Source: Pseudomonadota bacterium (GTDB lineage: Bacteria; Pseudomonadota; Gammaproteobacteria; Xanthomonadales; Xanthomonadaceae). From it: a DNA stretch of 5,902 nt. The notes beneath the pieces are model-generated. The model was given only the letters and a program-made list of their open reading frames with translations, ran no database searches and was not told where the DNA came from. The position numbers and the translations under genes are program-made. Positions 5,335 through 5,902 of this stretch are shown here, in pieces. Each line of letters starts with the position of its first letter. Position 1 is the first letter of the stretch. The DNA lies in contig JAFAFY010000279.1 in NCBI GenBank assembly GCA_023423235.1, positions 1 to 5,902 of the forward strand. Direction: 5' to 3'.

Positions 5335-5902
5335 ATGACCACTTCCGCGAGCCCCCGCCACATCCGCCTGCTGATCCTGGGTTCCGGCCCCGCCGGCTGG
5401 ACCGCCGCCGTCTACGCCGCCCGCGCCAACCTCAAGCCCGTGGTCATCACCGGCATGCAGATGGGCGGCCAGCTGATGACGACCACCGAGGTCGACAACT
5501 GGCCGGGCGACGCCCACGGCCTGATGGGCCCGGCGCTGATGGAGCGGCTGCAGGCGCACGCGGAGCGTTTCGACACCGAGACCATCTTCGACCACATCCA
5601 CACCGCGGACCTGTCGCAGCGCCCGTTCCGGCTCAAGGGCGACAGCGGCGAGTACACCTGCGATGCGCTGATCATCGCCACCGGTGCCACCGCCAAGTAC
5701 CTGGGCATCCCGTCGGAAGAGCTGTACAAGGGCCGCGGCGTCTCGGCCTGCGCCACCTGCGACGGGTTCTTCTACAAGGACCAGGACGTGGCCGTGGTCG
5801 GCGGCGGCAACACCGCGGTCGAGGAAGCGCTGTACCTGTCCAACATCGCCCGCAAGGTCTACCTGGTGCACCGCCGCGACACCCTGCGCGCGGAGAAGAT
5901 CA
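5335..5902 (+). CDS. trxB: Thioredoxin reductase (5' part, truncated by window end)
   Basis: TrxB is a cytoplasmic FAD flavoprotein that uses NADPH to reduce thioredoxin. 189 codons are visible of the usual 315-330, and the frame runs off the right edge without a stop. Domains in order: the FAD-binding GSGPAGWTAAVYAAR (16-30), MGGQLMTTTEVDNWPG (43-58), which is typical of low-molecular-weight bacterial reductases, and LIIATGATAKYLG (112-124). The redox-active Cys-Ala-Thr-Cys is at C139-C142. The NADPH-binding GGGNTAVEEALYL (156-168) and HRRDTLRAEK (179-188) follow. ATG 5335-5337 places the FAD motif at the normal distance from the N-terminus. Its ribosome binding site is weak: only GAG, 5 nt away. 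It is divergent from ald, as trxB is from lrp in E. coli. Confidence 0.96.
   Translation, partial: MTTSASPRHIRLLILGSGPAGWTAAVYAARANLKPVVITGMQMGGQLMTTTEVDNWPGDAHGLMGPALMERLQAHAERFDTETIFDHIHTADLSQRPFRLKGDSGEYTCDALIIATGATAKYLGIPSEELYKGRGVSACATCDGFFYKDQDVAVVGGGNTAVEEALYLSNIARKVYLVHRRDTLRAEKI

Noticed and set aside
4013..5338. 441-codon plus-strand frame opposite ald
   Set aside because: It is the antisense shadow of ald, of low-complexity composition, and it runs into the intergenic region without a start supported by a ribosome binding site.
5311..5871. 186-codon minus-strand frame opposite trxB
   Set aside because: It is antisense to trxB, whose FAD, CxxC and NADPH motifs are intact; the reverse reading is Val/Gly/His-rich with no domain.

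Overview
The window looks like a chromosomal housekeeping segment of a high-GC gammaproteobacterium. The proteins and the gene order trxB / ald / ftsK / lolA fit the Xanthomonadaceae (Lysobacteraceae), for example the Lysobacter, Luteimonas or Xanthomonas group. That placement rests on recognising the proteins and on remembered synteny; no database search was run. There is no sign of a mobile element, CRISPR array, tRNA or rRNA.

Layout, left to right. (1) Bases 1-678, plus strand: the 3' part of a gene for a TraB/Tiki/ChaN-like (GxxH-motif) protein, cut by the window's left edge. (2) Bases 679-797: a short convergent intergenic region with a GC-rich hairpin and a 7-nt microrepeat. (3) Bases 798-5053, minus strand: ald (alanine dehydrogenase), ftsK (DNA translocase) and lolA (periplasmic lipoprotein carrier), in that transcriptional order. 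The gaps are 46 nt (ald-ftsK) and 130 nt (ftsK-lolA), and I see no convincing terminator between them. (4) Bases 5054-5334: a 281-nt divergent control region. (5) Bases 5335-5902, plus strand: the 5' part of trxB (thioredoxin reductase), cut by the right edge.

FtsK and LolA serve cell division/chromosome segregation and outer-membrane biogenesis. They sit next to each other in many gammaproteobacteria. In E. coli the same block is trxB divergent from lrp-ftsK-lolA-rarA-serS. Here ald stands where lrp would be, and the gene after lolA is a convergent, unrelated one instead of rarA.

The least explained part is the ald/trxB divergent region. It holds a textbook intrinsic terminator on the minus strand (5164-5187) with no annotated gene feeding it. 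A 41-codon, very basic open reading frame stops one base before the terminator stem. Two adjoining tandem-repeat tracts lie just upstream of trxB. The region could encode a small RNA or small protein, or be an attenuated leader of ald. No wholly new multi-gene system is visible; the rest of the window is ordinary core genome.
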